Shown here piece by piece: positions 1 through 10,520 of a DNA stretch of 64,000 nt. The translations under genes and the position numbers were made by a program. The stretch is from NCBI GenBank assembly GCA_029834535.1, contig JAQMWT010000043.1, forward strand, positions 1-64,000, given 5' to 3'. The notes beneath the pieces are model-generated. The model searched no databases. It saw nothing but the letters and a program-made list of their open reading frames with translations, and was not told where the DNA came from. This DNA comes from Chrysophaeum taylorii. Taxonomy: Eukaryota > Sar > Pelagophyceae > Pelagomonadales > Pelagomonadaceae. Numbering within the stretch: position 1 is the first letter of the stretch; each line of letters starts with the position of its first letter.

Positions 1-1250
1 GGAAGGCGGCGTCGTGGGGGCGATGGTCGTGGTGAAGTTGGCCCCAAACGTACCGAGATCCTCGCGGCGAAAAGATCTCGCACGACGCATTCGTCGTCGT
101 CGTCGTCGTCGCCGCACGGCAGGTTTGGAATTTGGCGAAAGGAAAGAGTAAAGAAACGCGAAGTCGTGTCCGAGTTAAGCACGAGGACGGCCGTCGCGTC
201 GTCGGAGAGCGGTTTGTAGAGGTATTGCCATTTTGGGACTAAATACGAATCCGAGAGGAGGACCGAACCCGCCGACCGCAGAAACATTGATCCGGAGTGG
301 CCGTGCCAGGCCTGGTTGACGGAAATGATTTCGGGGTTGGCGATGAGGTCCCAGTAGGTGTCCATTATGGTGTCGTTGGTGACGTCGAGGCCGAGGATGA
401 GGGGCGACGATACGATCGCCCAACCGCCAAAGTGCGAGCGAGACTCGGGAGAGAGGCCCTCGTCGAGGGATCCTCCGGGGCGTCCTCGCACCCCACCTCG
501 ATCATATCGGGGTAGGCCCAGCACCCGGGTACGAGAGGTTGGCGACGGCAAACTCCTGCGTCGTCCCCAGATTGTACATCACTTTGCCGTAATTGGCTCG
601 ACGTCGCTCGACGTGCGATAATAGTTAAACGGACACCACGTCGCGTTCGGGACGGTCTGGCCCCAGTGGCAGTTCTCGATCATGATGGGGCCCGAGGCAT
701 TCAACAGGTCGGCCCACAACTGCAGGTCCCGCTGAGCCGAGCACCCGTCGAGCTTGACGCCGTCGAACCCGAATTCGAACAGCGCGGCCGCGTCGCCGCG
801 ATAACACGAACCATCCGTCTCGCCGAAATCCACCTTGTCCCCGCAGTGGTCCTGGCAGATGCAGTTGTTGAGGTACCACCCCGCCGTCAGGTTCAGAGAG
901 TGAGCCTTTGTCGTCATCGCGATCATGTCGGGAAACAGCGCGCCGTTTACCACCGGAAACAAGCCGCCGGACGCGTGGAACGTGTACGCTTCGGGACCGT
1001 AACTCCCGCACGACTGCCAGTTGTCGTCGAGCCCGACGTCCCGATACCCGAGGTCCGCGAGGCTTGTCGGAATGCCATCGACAAATCGCGACTTGGACAC
1101 CATACCCTCCATGATTTTTTCCATCAGCTCCTGCGACACGTTGGCCCCGAACAAGTTCCACGACCGCCATCCCATCGGCGGCCTCATCCCCAGCCCGTTG
1201 TCGATCCCCGACCCCACCCGAATTAACAACAACATCACAACCAAATTCAT
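1..1250 (-). CDS. alpha-galactosidase (GH27), 3' end cut by window, several apparent frameshifts
   Basis: Glycoside hydrolase family 27 enzyme, expected to remove terminal alpha-galactose from glycans, probably secreted. The ATG at 1250 gives a short hydrophobic leader (MNLVVMLLLIRVGSG) followed at once by the family start GLGMRPPMGWRSWN. Further family motifs are YRDVGLDDNWQ, the nucleophile site GFDGVKLDGC and the acid/base site YRTSSDV. Family-typical sequence continues downstream but in changing frames: PGCWAYPDMIEVG, then HFGGWAIVSSPLILGLDV, then LGTFGANFTTTIAP. The frame changes fall near 580, 525, 477, 65 and 17, each next to a run of G or C, and none has usable splice sites. They look like single lost bases, either consensus errors or a young pseudogene. 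An upstream in-frame codon (1337) is not needed because the leader begins at 1250. Family assignment is firm; functional state is unsure. Confidence 0.85.
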
Positions 1251-2280
1251 CTTGTCCTTGTCGTCGTCGCGGGAACACATCATATCGTCGTTCGTGAGTG
1301 AGCACACCCACACCCACAAATGCTTTGATTGAGCCAACTACTTTCCTGCTGCTTCGACCTTCTTCTTCATAGTTTCTGAGCAGCAAAATCAATGACGGAC
1401 GGCGGACCTTTTTGTCGCGAGGCTGACTCGGACAGCCATATCATGGAAGCACAGCGGGATATAGTCCCTCGGGTCTACGACGAAGTTCAGCGTCGGAGCC
1501 GACGTGCAGCTCGCGTTTTTTTACGAGCAGGCTGTGGGATGAAGACCGGAGGAGGAACCGGCTGTCTAACAGGACTGGCACGTCTTATATTATTGTTATT
1601 ATGGTTTGCAACTCCCAGGCTCAAAGAGCCAGAATGGATGAGCGCAAGGAAACAAGGAACCACCAAGAATACAAAGGATGTGCGCGCGGAGGGGGGGGGG
1701 GAACGGATGAAGCAAGAACGCATATTCTCATCAGAGGCAAAGGCAGGAAGAAGGGAGCAAGGCATGAAGGAGTGACGCAAGGAGCTCAAAGAGGGCGATG
1801 GGAAACAAGAATAGAGAGTAGCGGCCCGCGTGGTGATGAAAATAAATGAACAAAACAAAATGAATGAAATGTCCAAGTTGGCCATGTACATGAGGCGTAG
1901 GCTAACAATCCCAACGCCGTAGCGCGCAGGATCAGAATCACCAAGACGTTTTCAGACGAGGGCGCAGAAAGAGTCGGTGGACGGTGATGACCTGTCGCTA
2001 TGCGACGCGGAAACCGCGATTTGACTGAAAACCTACAACTTCGTCGTTTTGACTTCCTTCTGCGCCCCACTGCGAACCTACGCCGGGAGGACCGATGCCC
2101 GCGCAAGGCGCAGGGTCATAAGGAACCCTCCTCCATCGCTACAAGGCGGTTAGCCATCAGGGTGGGGAATCAATCAATTCCCCATCTGTCTCGGCAGACA
2201 GACAGACAGACAGACAGACACCCTTAGGACAACCGTCTGACGTCTTTGGCTTAGTTTTCAACAATTCTCGCTAAGTTAGA
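1251..2280. other. intergenic, no gene recognised; short CAGA microsatellite
   Basis: No frame here resembles a known protein. A run of six to seven CAGA units lies at about 2195-2221, the same tetranucleotide that is greatly expanded at 24178-24441. The first 100 bases are the probable promoter and 5' UTR of the alpha-galactosidase gene. Confidence 0.5.
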
Positions 2281-2339
2281 ACAATTTTAAGAGTAAATGT
2301 TTGCCTCAACTTTACAATGACCGCTTAATTCTTTTTAGG

Positions 2340-2600
2340 GATCGGTCAAGTTTGATCAAAAAGAGTTTGGTCTATATATTTCTCCGAAGTTTGATCAATA
2401 TGGTGGTTGTTTGTGAATATTTTGTAAGTTTTGATCACACTCGTTAGAGTGTGATCACTTAATTTTGGTCACTTCGAAGTAAATTGATCAATCAATCTTC
2501 AATTTTTTTGCAATGGCCTTGTGAGTTTGATCAGTCTTAACAATAGTTTGGTCAACAACTTTATTCACTACTCCTCAAACTTCTACAGTATTGATCAACA
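2340..2600. repeat. cluster of TTTGATCA-like motifs with a perfect hairpin
   Basis: About ten variants of the motif GTTTGATCA or GTTTGGTCA occur at irregular spacing in AT-rich DNA. Bases 2432-2442 and 2447-2457 form a perfect 11-bp inverted repeat around a 4-base loop (TGATCACACTC, loop GTTA). The cluster marks the left end of repeat copy A. Confidence 0.75.
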
Positions 2601-2665
2601 TTGGCTCTGACAACCAAACTCAACGAGGCATTTTTTTAAGGGGACGCGTGAGTGCTTTTGCTATA

Positions 2666-2689
2666 CCGGACCGGCTCGTGCCGGTCCGG
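2666..2689. repeat. GC-rich perfect hairpin
   Basis: CCGGACCGGC at 2666-2675 pairs perfectly with 2680-2689 around the loop TCGT. It is followed by a GTTAGTTAGTTAG tract to about 2745. A diverged inverted copy of the whole hairpin-plus-tract module lies at 6835-6905, so it is a mobile or duplicated module rather than a chance palindrome. Confidence 0.65.
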
Positions 2690-3599
2690 CCTGGCTCCCA
2701 TGCTCGGGAGGGGTCTGAAGTTAGTTAGTTAGCTAGTTAGTGAGTGCTTTTGGTGCGAAAATGCTTTTAGTACGAGAGCTAGGTGCTGCGGCTACACAGA
2801 TGCCACCGTGGCGTTTCACGCACGGCATGGGCATACCCCCATGACCCCATTAGAAGGAGATCCTAAGACAGCGCGACGATACGCAAGGAGTTTCAAGTAG
2901 AGAGAGGGCAGCGCGGCCTCGCAGCAGTTTGTTTCCCTCGCCTTGGCGTTATTAAGCTGGGCCCATTCTCGCACCGTCCATCGTTCGTAGAAGAACCCCA
3001 AACCGCGACTCACCATGGTGCTCTTGACGTGGCTGTCCGCCATTCTTCAGCAACAAGCGGACATCGGACACCAGACTTACATGGTCTGCATGAGACGGAT
3101 CACCCCATTCTGGATCCCAAAATCCGAGAAGGTGAGCGTCTTTGAGAATCGACTCGGGGCCGTGAGCGCGAAAGTCGACAGCCTCGAGAAACTGCGCAGG
3201 CAACGAACGCCCCTGGAGCACCCAAAGATTGTAGTCCTACATCTGCGCGAGACTGTACAGGGCCACGTTCTGGAGTTCCTCACCGTCGCGTACCCGATCC
3301 GGAGTTAGCTGTCCTGCGGAGACATGGGACGGCAACGCGAACTTGCCGTTACTCCCGCATAAACAACTCGCATGACCGAACACCTCCTTATTATCCTCCT
3401 CCTCGAGCGTCTCGACAACCCCACCCCGCCGCAAGATCTCCCGCTGCTGCTGCACTGTCGAGCACGCCACGAGAAAGTCGGCAAATACAAGCTGCGGCAT
3501 CTCAACCGCGAAGGGATGTCGGGATGTCAACCACCTCGCTCGGAAGATCGCTGGCACCACCCCTGTAATTCTAACACAGTCATCAATACGAGGCTCAAA

Positions 3600-3800
3600 T
3601 ACGGTAAGTTTGATGTAGTTGTTCGAAGTTCGATCACACCAAATTAAACGCGGTTTGATCACAAAAAAGCTACAAGTTTGGTTACTACAGTTATATGCAA
3701 GTTTGATTACTTGATTTTAAGTTTGATCACGAGGTTTCAAGTTTGATCACATAGCTTGATCAACGATGTTACAAGTTTGGTCACAAAGCCTCCAAGTTTG
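3600..3800. repeat. second cluster of TTTGATCA-like motifs
   Basis: About ten copies of AAGTTTGATCA or AAGTTTGGTCA variants spaced roughly 15-25 bases apart. It separates the two bodies of repeat copy A. The counterpart in copy B is at about 37455-37620. Confidence 0.75.
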
Positions 3801-4694
3801 ACCATACACATGCGTCAACACGCGAACACCCGCAGAACAACATCCACAAACAAGGCCTGCGCAAGACAGCGCAGATACCGCGCTGTTTCGTCGCCCAAGA
3901 GGATTCGGATGCACCTTAGTTCGATGCTCATGACAGATTCCAGCGAACGATCCCGGTTCGTCATCTCGTGCCTTTAGCGGATGACGTTGTTGCGGATGTC
4001 CATCAAACGCATATGCCGAGTAGAGCCGCCTGAGTTGCCCTCCATAGAGCCTTGATGAGGACCGACACGGCCTCGCGGAAGTGCTTCGCGCGATAGGTGG
4101 ATCTTCATCGGCACAAAGTTTCGGAGCAGGTGTGCCTTTCAGCACACGTAACGATATTGTCTACTTTCACATCAAAACAAACGAGAAGCGCGCACATAGA
4201 AGCAGCGTATCTGGCAATTGAACGACAACGCTGTCGCGCTGTTGACCATGTTGTACACGCCGTGCTTGCCGCCCGTGTCGACCATCATATGCTGCAAGTC
4301 GGCCTCGCGAACACACATGCTGAACTTGGCATTGTTGAGTTAGGTTGAGTAAAGTGGAGACTCGTGTTTGCACGCTCTGAGCTGCGACAGCGTACGCGGC
4401 GATCTCTCCTAGTCATTTACCTTCATCAGGGCACGCGACTTCTTGTTTTCTTTCTCGGCATGATGGTCAACCGACGTCGGCGTGGTACCACCACGCTCCC
4501 GCTCGACCTGAGAAGCCCGCATCGATACCGTCCTCCTCGTCGTTCGTTTCGAAGTCAAAGGACGCTCCGGATTCACAGCGCGACGTGCAGAACCGCTGAA
4601 AGCTTGATCATGGGCCCCTGTTTCGTCAGACGAATCCTGTGTTTGGTCTCTAAAAGTATAAGAAAGTATAAGTTTAGTTAAATCAGGATTGACT

Positions 4695-5105
4695 ACAAAC
4701 CACCCACCCACATCCTTCATGCTCCCCACACACCCCCCCTCTTAGCAGTCGACATTTAAAGACAAACTTGATTAAGTGATCACAAGTGCAGGCCAGTAAG
4801 TTCACCTAGTCCCAATCTCTAACCCAGTAAGTTCACCTGGTCCCGTTACGTCACCTGGTCCCGTTACGTTCACCTGGTCAGTAGTTCACCTAGTCCCAAT
4901 CTCTAACCCAGTAAGTTCGGCGTAAACCCACTCGTGCTCACACCCTCACCCCTCTCCTTCGAGCTCGTCGCTCTCACCTCCGCCAATCCTGCGTTCACTC
5001 TAAAAACCCAGTAAGAAGTTCACTTGGTCCCAGTAAGTTCACCTGGTCACTAAGTTCACTAGTCCCAATCTCAAACCCCAGTAAGTTCACCTGGTCCCAG
5101 TAAGT
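4695..5105. repeat. dispersed CATGCTCC module and GTTCACC tail repeat
   Basis: Bases 4695-4770 hold a module that recurs many times (CATCCTTCATGCTCCCCACA and CTCTTAGCAGTCGACATTTA). From 4784 a tail of short degenerate repeats begins, with unit close to CCCAGTAAGTTCACCTGGT. The same defined edge, AAGTGCAGGCCAGTAAGTTC, occurs at 63932 and, reversed, at about 18185. The tail abuts a Helitron helicase fragment and is probably the 3' region of that element. Confidence 0.7.
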
Positions 5106-5690
5106 TCTACAGTGCGCGTGTAGACGCCGGGAGGGGGCTTATCGGTATTGCGCAGCACGTGTGGGGTAGGTGGAGTCGTCGACTCAGAAGAGCATATCCT
5201 CAGGGTTGCACGATCGACAGAGAGCCACGTAGAGCTGGACGAGACAGAAGACGGGCTTGGGCAAGAGGACGCCGACCTCGCGGGGCGTCTGGCCCTGGCT
5301 CTTGTTGATCGTTTGGCGTCGGTGGGCCTTAAGGGATACAGGTTGGAGGAGCCTCGGTGACACGACACGATCGATCATGTATCTGGTACCGTTGCAGTGG
5401 CCGTGCGACGGGTCGAGGTTGCGAAGACTTTAAGCTCGCAATCAAAGTCAGCATGCCGTTGGTTGTCAGGAGTTCGACTGTTAAGAGCGAGGCGTCGGCT
5501 TCCGACCCAACCTAGTCGGCCGAAAAGAACTCCGACGCCTCGTCTCCGGGAAAGGCCGCGGTCATGCGCGCGTTGTCAGCATCGACAACATCGTTTCGAC
5601 GGGGCGTGAGAATGGCGCGCTGAAAGAGCCGCCGCGGGTCGTGGAAATAGTCTGCGAAGTCGCCGTAGACGGCGGAGGACCGATGTTTGG
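5105..5690 (-). mobile_element. Helitron fragment A (Pif1-like helicase C-terminus), decayed
   Basis: The minus strand encodes the end of a Helitron RepHel helicase, a rolling-circle DNA transposon. Signature text is TINKSQGQTPREVGVLLP followed by PVFCLVQLYVALCRS, the last Pif1-family helicase motifs. Upstream traces of RAILTPRRNDVVD-type sequence lie in other frames, so the reading frame is broken. Two further copies are at 17240-17875 and 23225-23865. All three start near the same sequence (close to TAGGGTAAGGATCATGTAGG) and end in the GTTCACC tail. They therefore descend from one truncated or composite unit, not from independent truncations. Confidence 0.8.
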
Positions 5691-5759
5691 CTCCTGAGCC
5701 ACATCATCCTTACCCTAAATCTAGGGACAAGCGTACTTGTAACCCACCCACATCCCGTG

Positions 5760-6255
5760 AGTCTCAAGGGGAACGGGGAAAGTCGCGGGGACGGGGAAGA
5801 GAAGGTGCGGGGAGCGAGGAAGGTGCGGGGAAGGGAAGGTGCGGGGACGGGGAAGGTGCGGGGACGGGGAAGGCGCGGGGAGCGGGGAAGGTGCAGGGAA
5901 GGTGGGCGGGGGACGGGAAGGTGCGGGACAGGGAAGGTGCGGGGACGAGGAAGGTGGGAGGAAGGGAAGGCGCGGGGACGGGGAGGGGGCGGGGAGGGGG
6001 GAAGGTGGGGGGAGGGAAGGTGCGGGGACGAGGAAGGTGCGGGGACGGGGAAGGTGCGGGGACGGGGATATGGCGGGGAGCGGGGATATGGCGGGGAGCG
6101 GGGAAGGTGCGGGGAGCGAGGAAGGCGCGAGGACGGGAAGGTGCGGGGACGGGGAAGGTGCGGGGACGAGGAAGGTGCGGGGACGGGGAAGGTGCGGGGA
6201 CGGGGATATGGCGGGGAGCGGGGATATGGCGGGGAGCGGGGAAGGCGCGGGGACG
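5760..6255 (+). repeat. 17-bp G-rich minisatellite, array 1
   Basis: Tandem repeat with unit close to GTGCGGGGACGGGGAAG. Because 17 is not a multiple of three and the unit has no stop codon, all three frames stay open on both strands, which produces long false reading frames rich in Gly, Arg, Pro and Ser. The G-rich strand has regularly spaced GGGG runs. Sister arrays lie at 8985-9318 and 9545-10160. Confidence 0.9.
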
Positions 6256-7425
6256 AGGACATCGCAGAGGCAGCATCACCAATGTTTATGAGACTGTCTT
6301 ACGTACATCCCTTTCAAACACGTACATGGCTCGCCCTGGCTCGCGACGCGACGCAGGAGAGTGCGTGGCGCGGGGCCTGGTTCGGGGTGAGTCAGCAATT
6401 AATCCGAACCGCTCGCGGCGCGAGCGAACGCGTTTCGAAAACGAGAAACCGAGGCAGCTGTTGTCGGCTCAGCTGGGTGTTGGTTAATACCCCAAGTCGA
6501 CGCTGTCCTACTTCTCACACAAGCTCATTCGACCATAAACAGCACATACAGCGCATTTTTTAGGGTTTTGTGTCAAGTTCGTTGTTCGGACATCCAGGAG
6601 GGTTTAAGTCGCTTCGATCGGCGACTCAGCCTTAGCTGCATGCGTCGATAGCACGCATCTAGACTGGGACTAAAACTACTTCCATCTGTGAAATCTGCTC
6701 AGTGTCGCTACTGCCGCAGGCTTGGACGCCGATCGACGCGCCCTCGATCCAGTATCAATTTGAACCCCAAAACCTCCCAAAAATGTGCCAAGATCTAGGG
6801 TGAGTTGGTGAGCACGCAGGGCGTTCATGAACTAACTAACTAACTAACTTCGGACCTCTCCCGGGCATGGGAGCCAGGCTGGGCCGGCAGGAGCCGGTCC
6901 AGGATCACAGAGCAAAATCACACAGTTGGGGTAGAGGCGAGGGATGAAAAGGCGTTGATGGCGGACCGCCACTGCGCGCGGTCTTGTGCGAGGTCTTGCA
7001 AAAGCGTCGCAGGCCGCGGACGTGTTGATCCACGAACAATCGACCTGTCCGTCGCGTTCTGCACAACCGAGCGAACCCCATCCCAGCGCGGACTTTCCGG
7101 GTGCTAACCGGCCAGCCCGGGAAGTAAGCAGGCACCGTCTCACTCCGGGACGGCCGGGGCCGCCGCAGGGAGCAAGCGTGTTAGGCACCGTCCTCCATCG
7201 CAACCATACGGTTAGCGATCGTAGGGTTTAGGAGTGGTATGAAGTGTAATTTAAGGGTAAAGGGGAAACTAAGGTGGTAAGGTAAAAAGAAAGGTGGTAA
7301 GGGAGAAAGCAAAGGTGGTAAGGGAGAAAGCCACAGGGTTAGGGAGTATAATCGATGGGTAAGGGTTTGTGGTGCTTCATGTGTGTCTTTTGGGTGCTGC
7401 TGCTGACCAGCCGAAGAGCGCGATA
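6256..7425. other. intergenic, repeat modules only
   Basis: No gene is recognised. Bases 6835-6905 are the inverted counterpart of the hairpin and GTTAG-tract module at 2650-2755. Bases 7255-7345 contain a short imperfect repeat of the form AAGGTGGTAAGGGAGAAAG. Confidence 0.5.
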
Positions 7426-8575
7426 CTAGGTCGGCAGCGCATGTACTGGAAGTGGTGCTGGACGCTCCTGCAACTGTTGATGGCCTCCACGAACGAAACG
7501 CGTGGCTCCACGGGTTTTACAACTCAGGTGACAAGCTTCGCCAAGTAGCGACCAACGTGCAAGAGGGTTTACGACGAATACGACGACGACGGCGAAAACG
7601 ATGTCGACCTCACGATCGATCCGACACTCAAGCATCCCTTTGAAAAGGTCTTCCTCTTTGATAGCGGCGACGGCTTCAAGTGGTTCCAGTCTCCGGCTTT
7701 CCAGACGATCAAGATTGACATTCAGCACCAAGGCTTCTGGGACTCGGACAATTTTCGTTTTCAGGTCGAGGACGTCCTCGATGTCATGGAGATTTGGTTC
7801 CCTCATCACCAGATCCTAATTGAGGTTGACCGTCGGAACACGACAAGTTCAAACCCGACAGCTTCAACGTCGACAACATGTCCGCCGGCGTTGGCGCCAA
7901 GACGCAGCACCTCCTCCAAACCTCGACGAAACTCGATGCGGGCTGCATCGAAGCTCATTCGACCATCTTCGAACTCAAGGTCGGAGCGCAGCGCAAAGGG
8001 CGAGCGGCAGAAGGTGGTCGATTAGTGGAACGTCAAGCTCGAGCCTGGCCAAGACCACCACATGAACTTCCAGCCGGGTGACCCACCCACCCCGACTGGA
8101 AGCCCGATGCCTACGTCGGCAAAGCGAAGGAATTCACAAAGCGATCTTCGAGCGCGGTTGGTTTGATTCCCTAGAAGCGGCTGTCGTATTAGCAGCTCGC
8201 CCTTGACCCTTGCCACATCCTACTCTCGTCACCGAATGCCACCAAGAGCTCGCCGGAGTTGGCGTTGAGTACGGCTGGGGCCAGTCAAAGCAGCACTACC
8301 GCCAACATAACACCGGAACAGAAAGTGAGATGGCGCGGCGACAACGTGGGCGCGTCTTCGACATCATTTTCCCCGAAAACCTTCCGCCTCTTCCGGCTCG
8401 TGCGGCGCTCGCGTCGCCCGCGAGTATAAACTCGTGTGCCGCTCCGAGGACGGTGGCACCGCCCAGTTCGAACACGCCAAAATCGAGCGACAAAGAGAGG
8501 CCGCGCGTCTCAAGCGCAAACACGCCTCCCATCGCGCGATCGACGTGCCAGTTCTATCCACGGTGACTCTGCAAG
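7426..8575 (+). mobile_element. decayed DDE-type DNA transposon
   Basis: Coding traces in shifting plus-strand frames resemble a eukaryotic DDE transposase. The stretch LIEVDR, then about ten residues on DKFKPDSFNVDNMSAGVGAK, has the look of the second catalytic Asp region (a D followed by a small, His-containing stretch and an N-x-x-M-x-x-G-x-G-x-K pattern). Further on, ELAGVGVEYGWGQSKQHYR has the look of the third acidic residue next to a Trp and Lys/Arg helix. A basic C-terminal stretch follows (AKIERQREAARLKRKH). Frame changes and stops show it is dead. The superfamily is not assigned; a profile search would be needed. The transposase reading is an inference from pattern only. Confidence 0.4.
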
Positions 8576-8984
8576 ATAACGTCGCTGGCTAGCTATATGT
8601 ATGACCCTGGTGGTGACCTCGGCATACGAAAAGCGTGGCGAGAGGAAAAGGAACAGTCCCCTCGCGTTTCGGGGCCGCTCTGCGGTCCGACTTGAATCGC
8701 TTCCGACCGCTGGCGGGACGTAGGGCGCCGAAGTTGGACTCGATACACTGTCGCCAACTTCAGGTATAGTGTGCATAAGCCATACGGGCTCCCCCGGAGT
8801 CACGTGTACTTTTGAGCACAGCCCTCGAGGACCCCCTCAGAGACCCGAACGAAACTCATCGAAACTCATCGACCGATTTACCCCTTCGAAAAACCGCAGG
8901 TTTATTTGAAAGGCCGCGATGTGACAGCCGGTCCGGCCTAGAGGGGCGAGAGAAACGGGTATCCGCTACACCTTCCTTTTTGCC
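8576..8984. other. intergenic, nothing recognised
   Basis: No protein similarity, RNA gene or repeat is visible in either strand between the transposon remnant and the second minisatellite array. Confidence 0.5.
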
Positions 8985-9318
8985 CGCGACCACCCCGTCC
9001 CCGCACCTTCCCCGTCCCCGCACCTTCCCCGCTCCCCGCCACATCCCCGTCCCCGTACTTTCCCCGTCCCCGCACTTTCCCCGTCCCCGCACCTTCCCCG
9101 TCCCCGCACCTTCCCCGTCCCCGCACCTTCCCCGTCCCCGCACTTTCCCCGCCCCCGCACTTCCCCCGTCCCCGCGCCTTCCCTCCCCGCACCTTCCCCG
9201 CTCCCCGCGCCTTCCCCGCCCCCGCACCTTCCCCGTCCCCGCACCTCCCCTCCCCCGCACCTTCCTCGCTCCCCGCACCTTCTCTTCCCCGTCCCCGCGA
9301 CTTTCCCCGTTCCCCTTA
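8985..9318 (-). repeat. 17-bp minisatellite, array 2 (inverted)
   Basis: Same unit as the array at 5760-6255 but with the C-rich strand on top (CACCTTCCCCGTCCCCG). Together with array 3 at 9545-10160, which is G-rich on top, it makes a large imperfect inverted repeat with a spacer of about 225 bp. Confidence 0.9.
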
Positions 9319-9544
9319 TGCCTCTTAAGGTACTTGTCCTTTTAGAGCTGCACGTTTACAGGACTGAACCGGCGGGACGCACGAGAGAGAAAGCATGGGG
9401 GGGGTAAGGGGGATCAGAGTACGCGGTGGTCCCGGGTTAAGGAGTCCTTGGGCGAGAGGAACTCCCGCGGACCCCCGGGTTTACTCGCAAACCACCCTGA
9501 GAGAGGGTGTGGCTTCGCGAGGAAAGAGGATCCTCGGAAAGCGG

Positions 9545-10160
9545 GGAAGCCGCGGAGTAAGAGGAAGGTGCGGGGATGGGGCAGGTGCGGGGACGAGGAG
9601 AGTGCGAGGACGGGGAGGTCGCGAGGAAGAGGAATGTGCGGGGGGATATCGCGGGGAAGAGGAAGGCGCGAGGTTGGGGAAGATGCGGGGACGAGGAGAG
9701 TGCGAGGACGGGGAGATCGCGGGGAAAGGGGGAGGTGCGAGGACAGGGATGTCGCGAGGAAGAGGAAGGTGCGGGGACCGGGGACATCGCGGGGAAGAGG
9801 AAGGTGCGAGGTCGGGGAAGGTGCGGGGACGAGGAGGGTGCGAGGACGGGGAGAGCGCGAGGACGAGGAGAGTGCGGGGAGCGAGGAAGTCGCGGGGAAA
9901 GGGGAAGGTGCGAGGACGGGGAGATCGCGGGGAAGAGGAAGGTGCGGGGAGCGGGGAAGTCGCGGGGACGAGGAGGTCGCGGGGACGGGGAAGGTGCGGG
10001 GAGCGGGGAAGGTGCGGGGAGGGAAGGTGCGGGGACGGGGAAGGTGCGGGGGCGGGGAAGGTGCGGGGAGCGAGGAAGGCGCGGGGAGAGAAAGTGCGGG
10101 GACGGGGAAGGTGCGGGGACGGGGAAGGTGCGGGGCGCGGGGAAGGTGCGGGGACGGGGA
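9545..10160 (+). repeat. 17-bp minisatellite, array 3 (more diverged)
   Basis: G-rich strand on top, same family. Units are more mixed than in array 1: variants with GAGGAAG and TCGCGGGGA alternate in the first 400 bases, and cleaner units follow from about 9970. Open in several frames for the same reason as array 1; none is a gene. Confidence 0.85.
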
Positions 10161-10184
10161 TTTTCCCCTTTCGACTCTCGGCCC

Positions 10185-10500
10185 ACATCCTTTATGCTCC
10201 CTACACACACCACCTTCTTAGCAGTCGACATTTAAAGACAAGCGTACTTATCTCCGCCCGTCAGGCACATCCCTCCTACCCCACAAACCCACCCACATCC
10301 TTCATGCTCCCCACACACACACCCCTCTTAGCAGTCGACATTTACAGACAAAAACCTTCATGCTCCCCACACGCACCCCCCTCTTAGCAGTCGACATTTA
10401 AAGACAAACAACCCACCCACATCCTTCATGCTCCTCACACGCACCCCCCTCTTAGCAGTCGACATTTAAAGACAAACAAACAGGGGCCCGTCCTCTCTTC
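10185..10500 (+). repeat. CATGCTCC/AGTCGACATTT module, four tandem-like copies
   Basis: Copies of the roughly 60-bp module (CATCCTTCATGCTCC to CAGTCGACATTTA) lie near 10190, 10285, 10345 and 10425. The same module occurs at 4700, 10600, 24125 and, inverted, near 10690 and 37970. Spacing is uneven and copies are dispersed. Confidence 0.8.
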
Positions 10501-10520
10501 GCCTGCCCCACGACTCGGCG

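Larger units (their letters stand above)
2280..4690 (-). repeat. TTTGATCA-motif repeat, copy A
   Basis: A dispersed repeat of unknown family, present again in opposite orientation at 36470-39245. It has two bodies (about 2640-3600 and 3800-4610) set between clusters of variants of the motif AAGTTTGATCA. Body 1 reads on the minus strand as fragments such as SILKDAHLLGFWDPEWGDPS and ends in DGARMGPA; copy B has the matching RLLSKNGG and EGARMGAA. Body 2 carries minus-strand text such as ADEDPPIARSTSARP, matched in copy B by PDEDPIIARSTSTRP. I do not recognise any of these proteins. Conservation at protein level over both bodies suggests the repeat once carried genes, as a transposon would, with the motif clusters as end or subterminal sequence. 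Family, boundaries and age are not established. Confidence 0.7.

Noticed and set aside
2715-2745. GTTAG tandem tract as a telomere relic
   Set aside because: The unit is four bases, the tract is about 20 bp, and it belongs to a hairpin module found inverted at 6835.
5687-10387. Long open frames of 140-330 codons on both strands over the G-rich arrays
   Set aside because: They come from a stop-free 17-bp repeat read in every frame; they are low-complexity and have no start context or family.
10185-10480. Regular repeats that could suggest a CRISPR array
   Set aside because: Repeats are about 60 bp, unevenly spaced and dispersed over the window, spacers are not unique, no cas gene is present, and the genome is eukaryotic.
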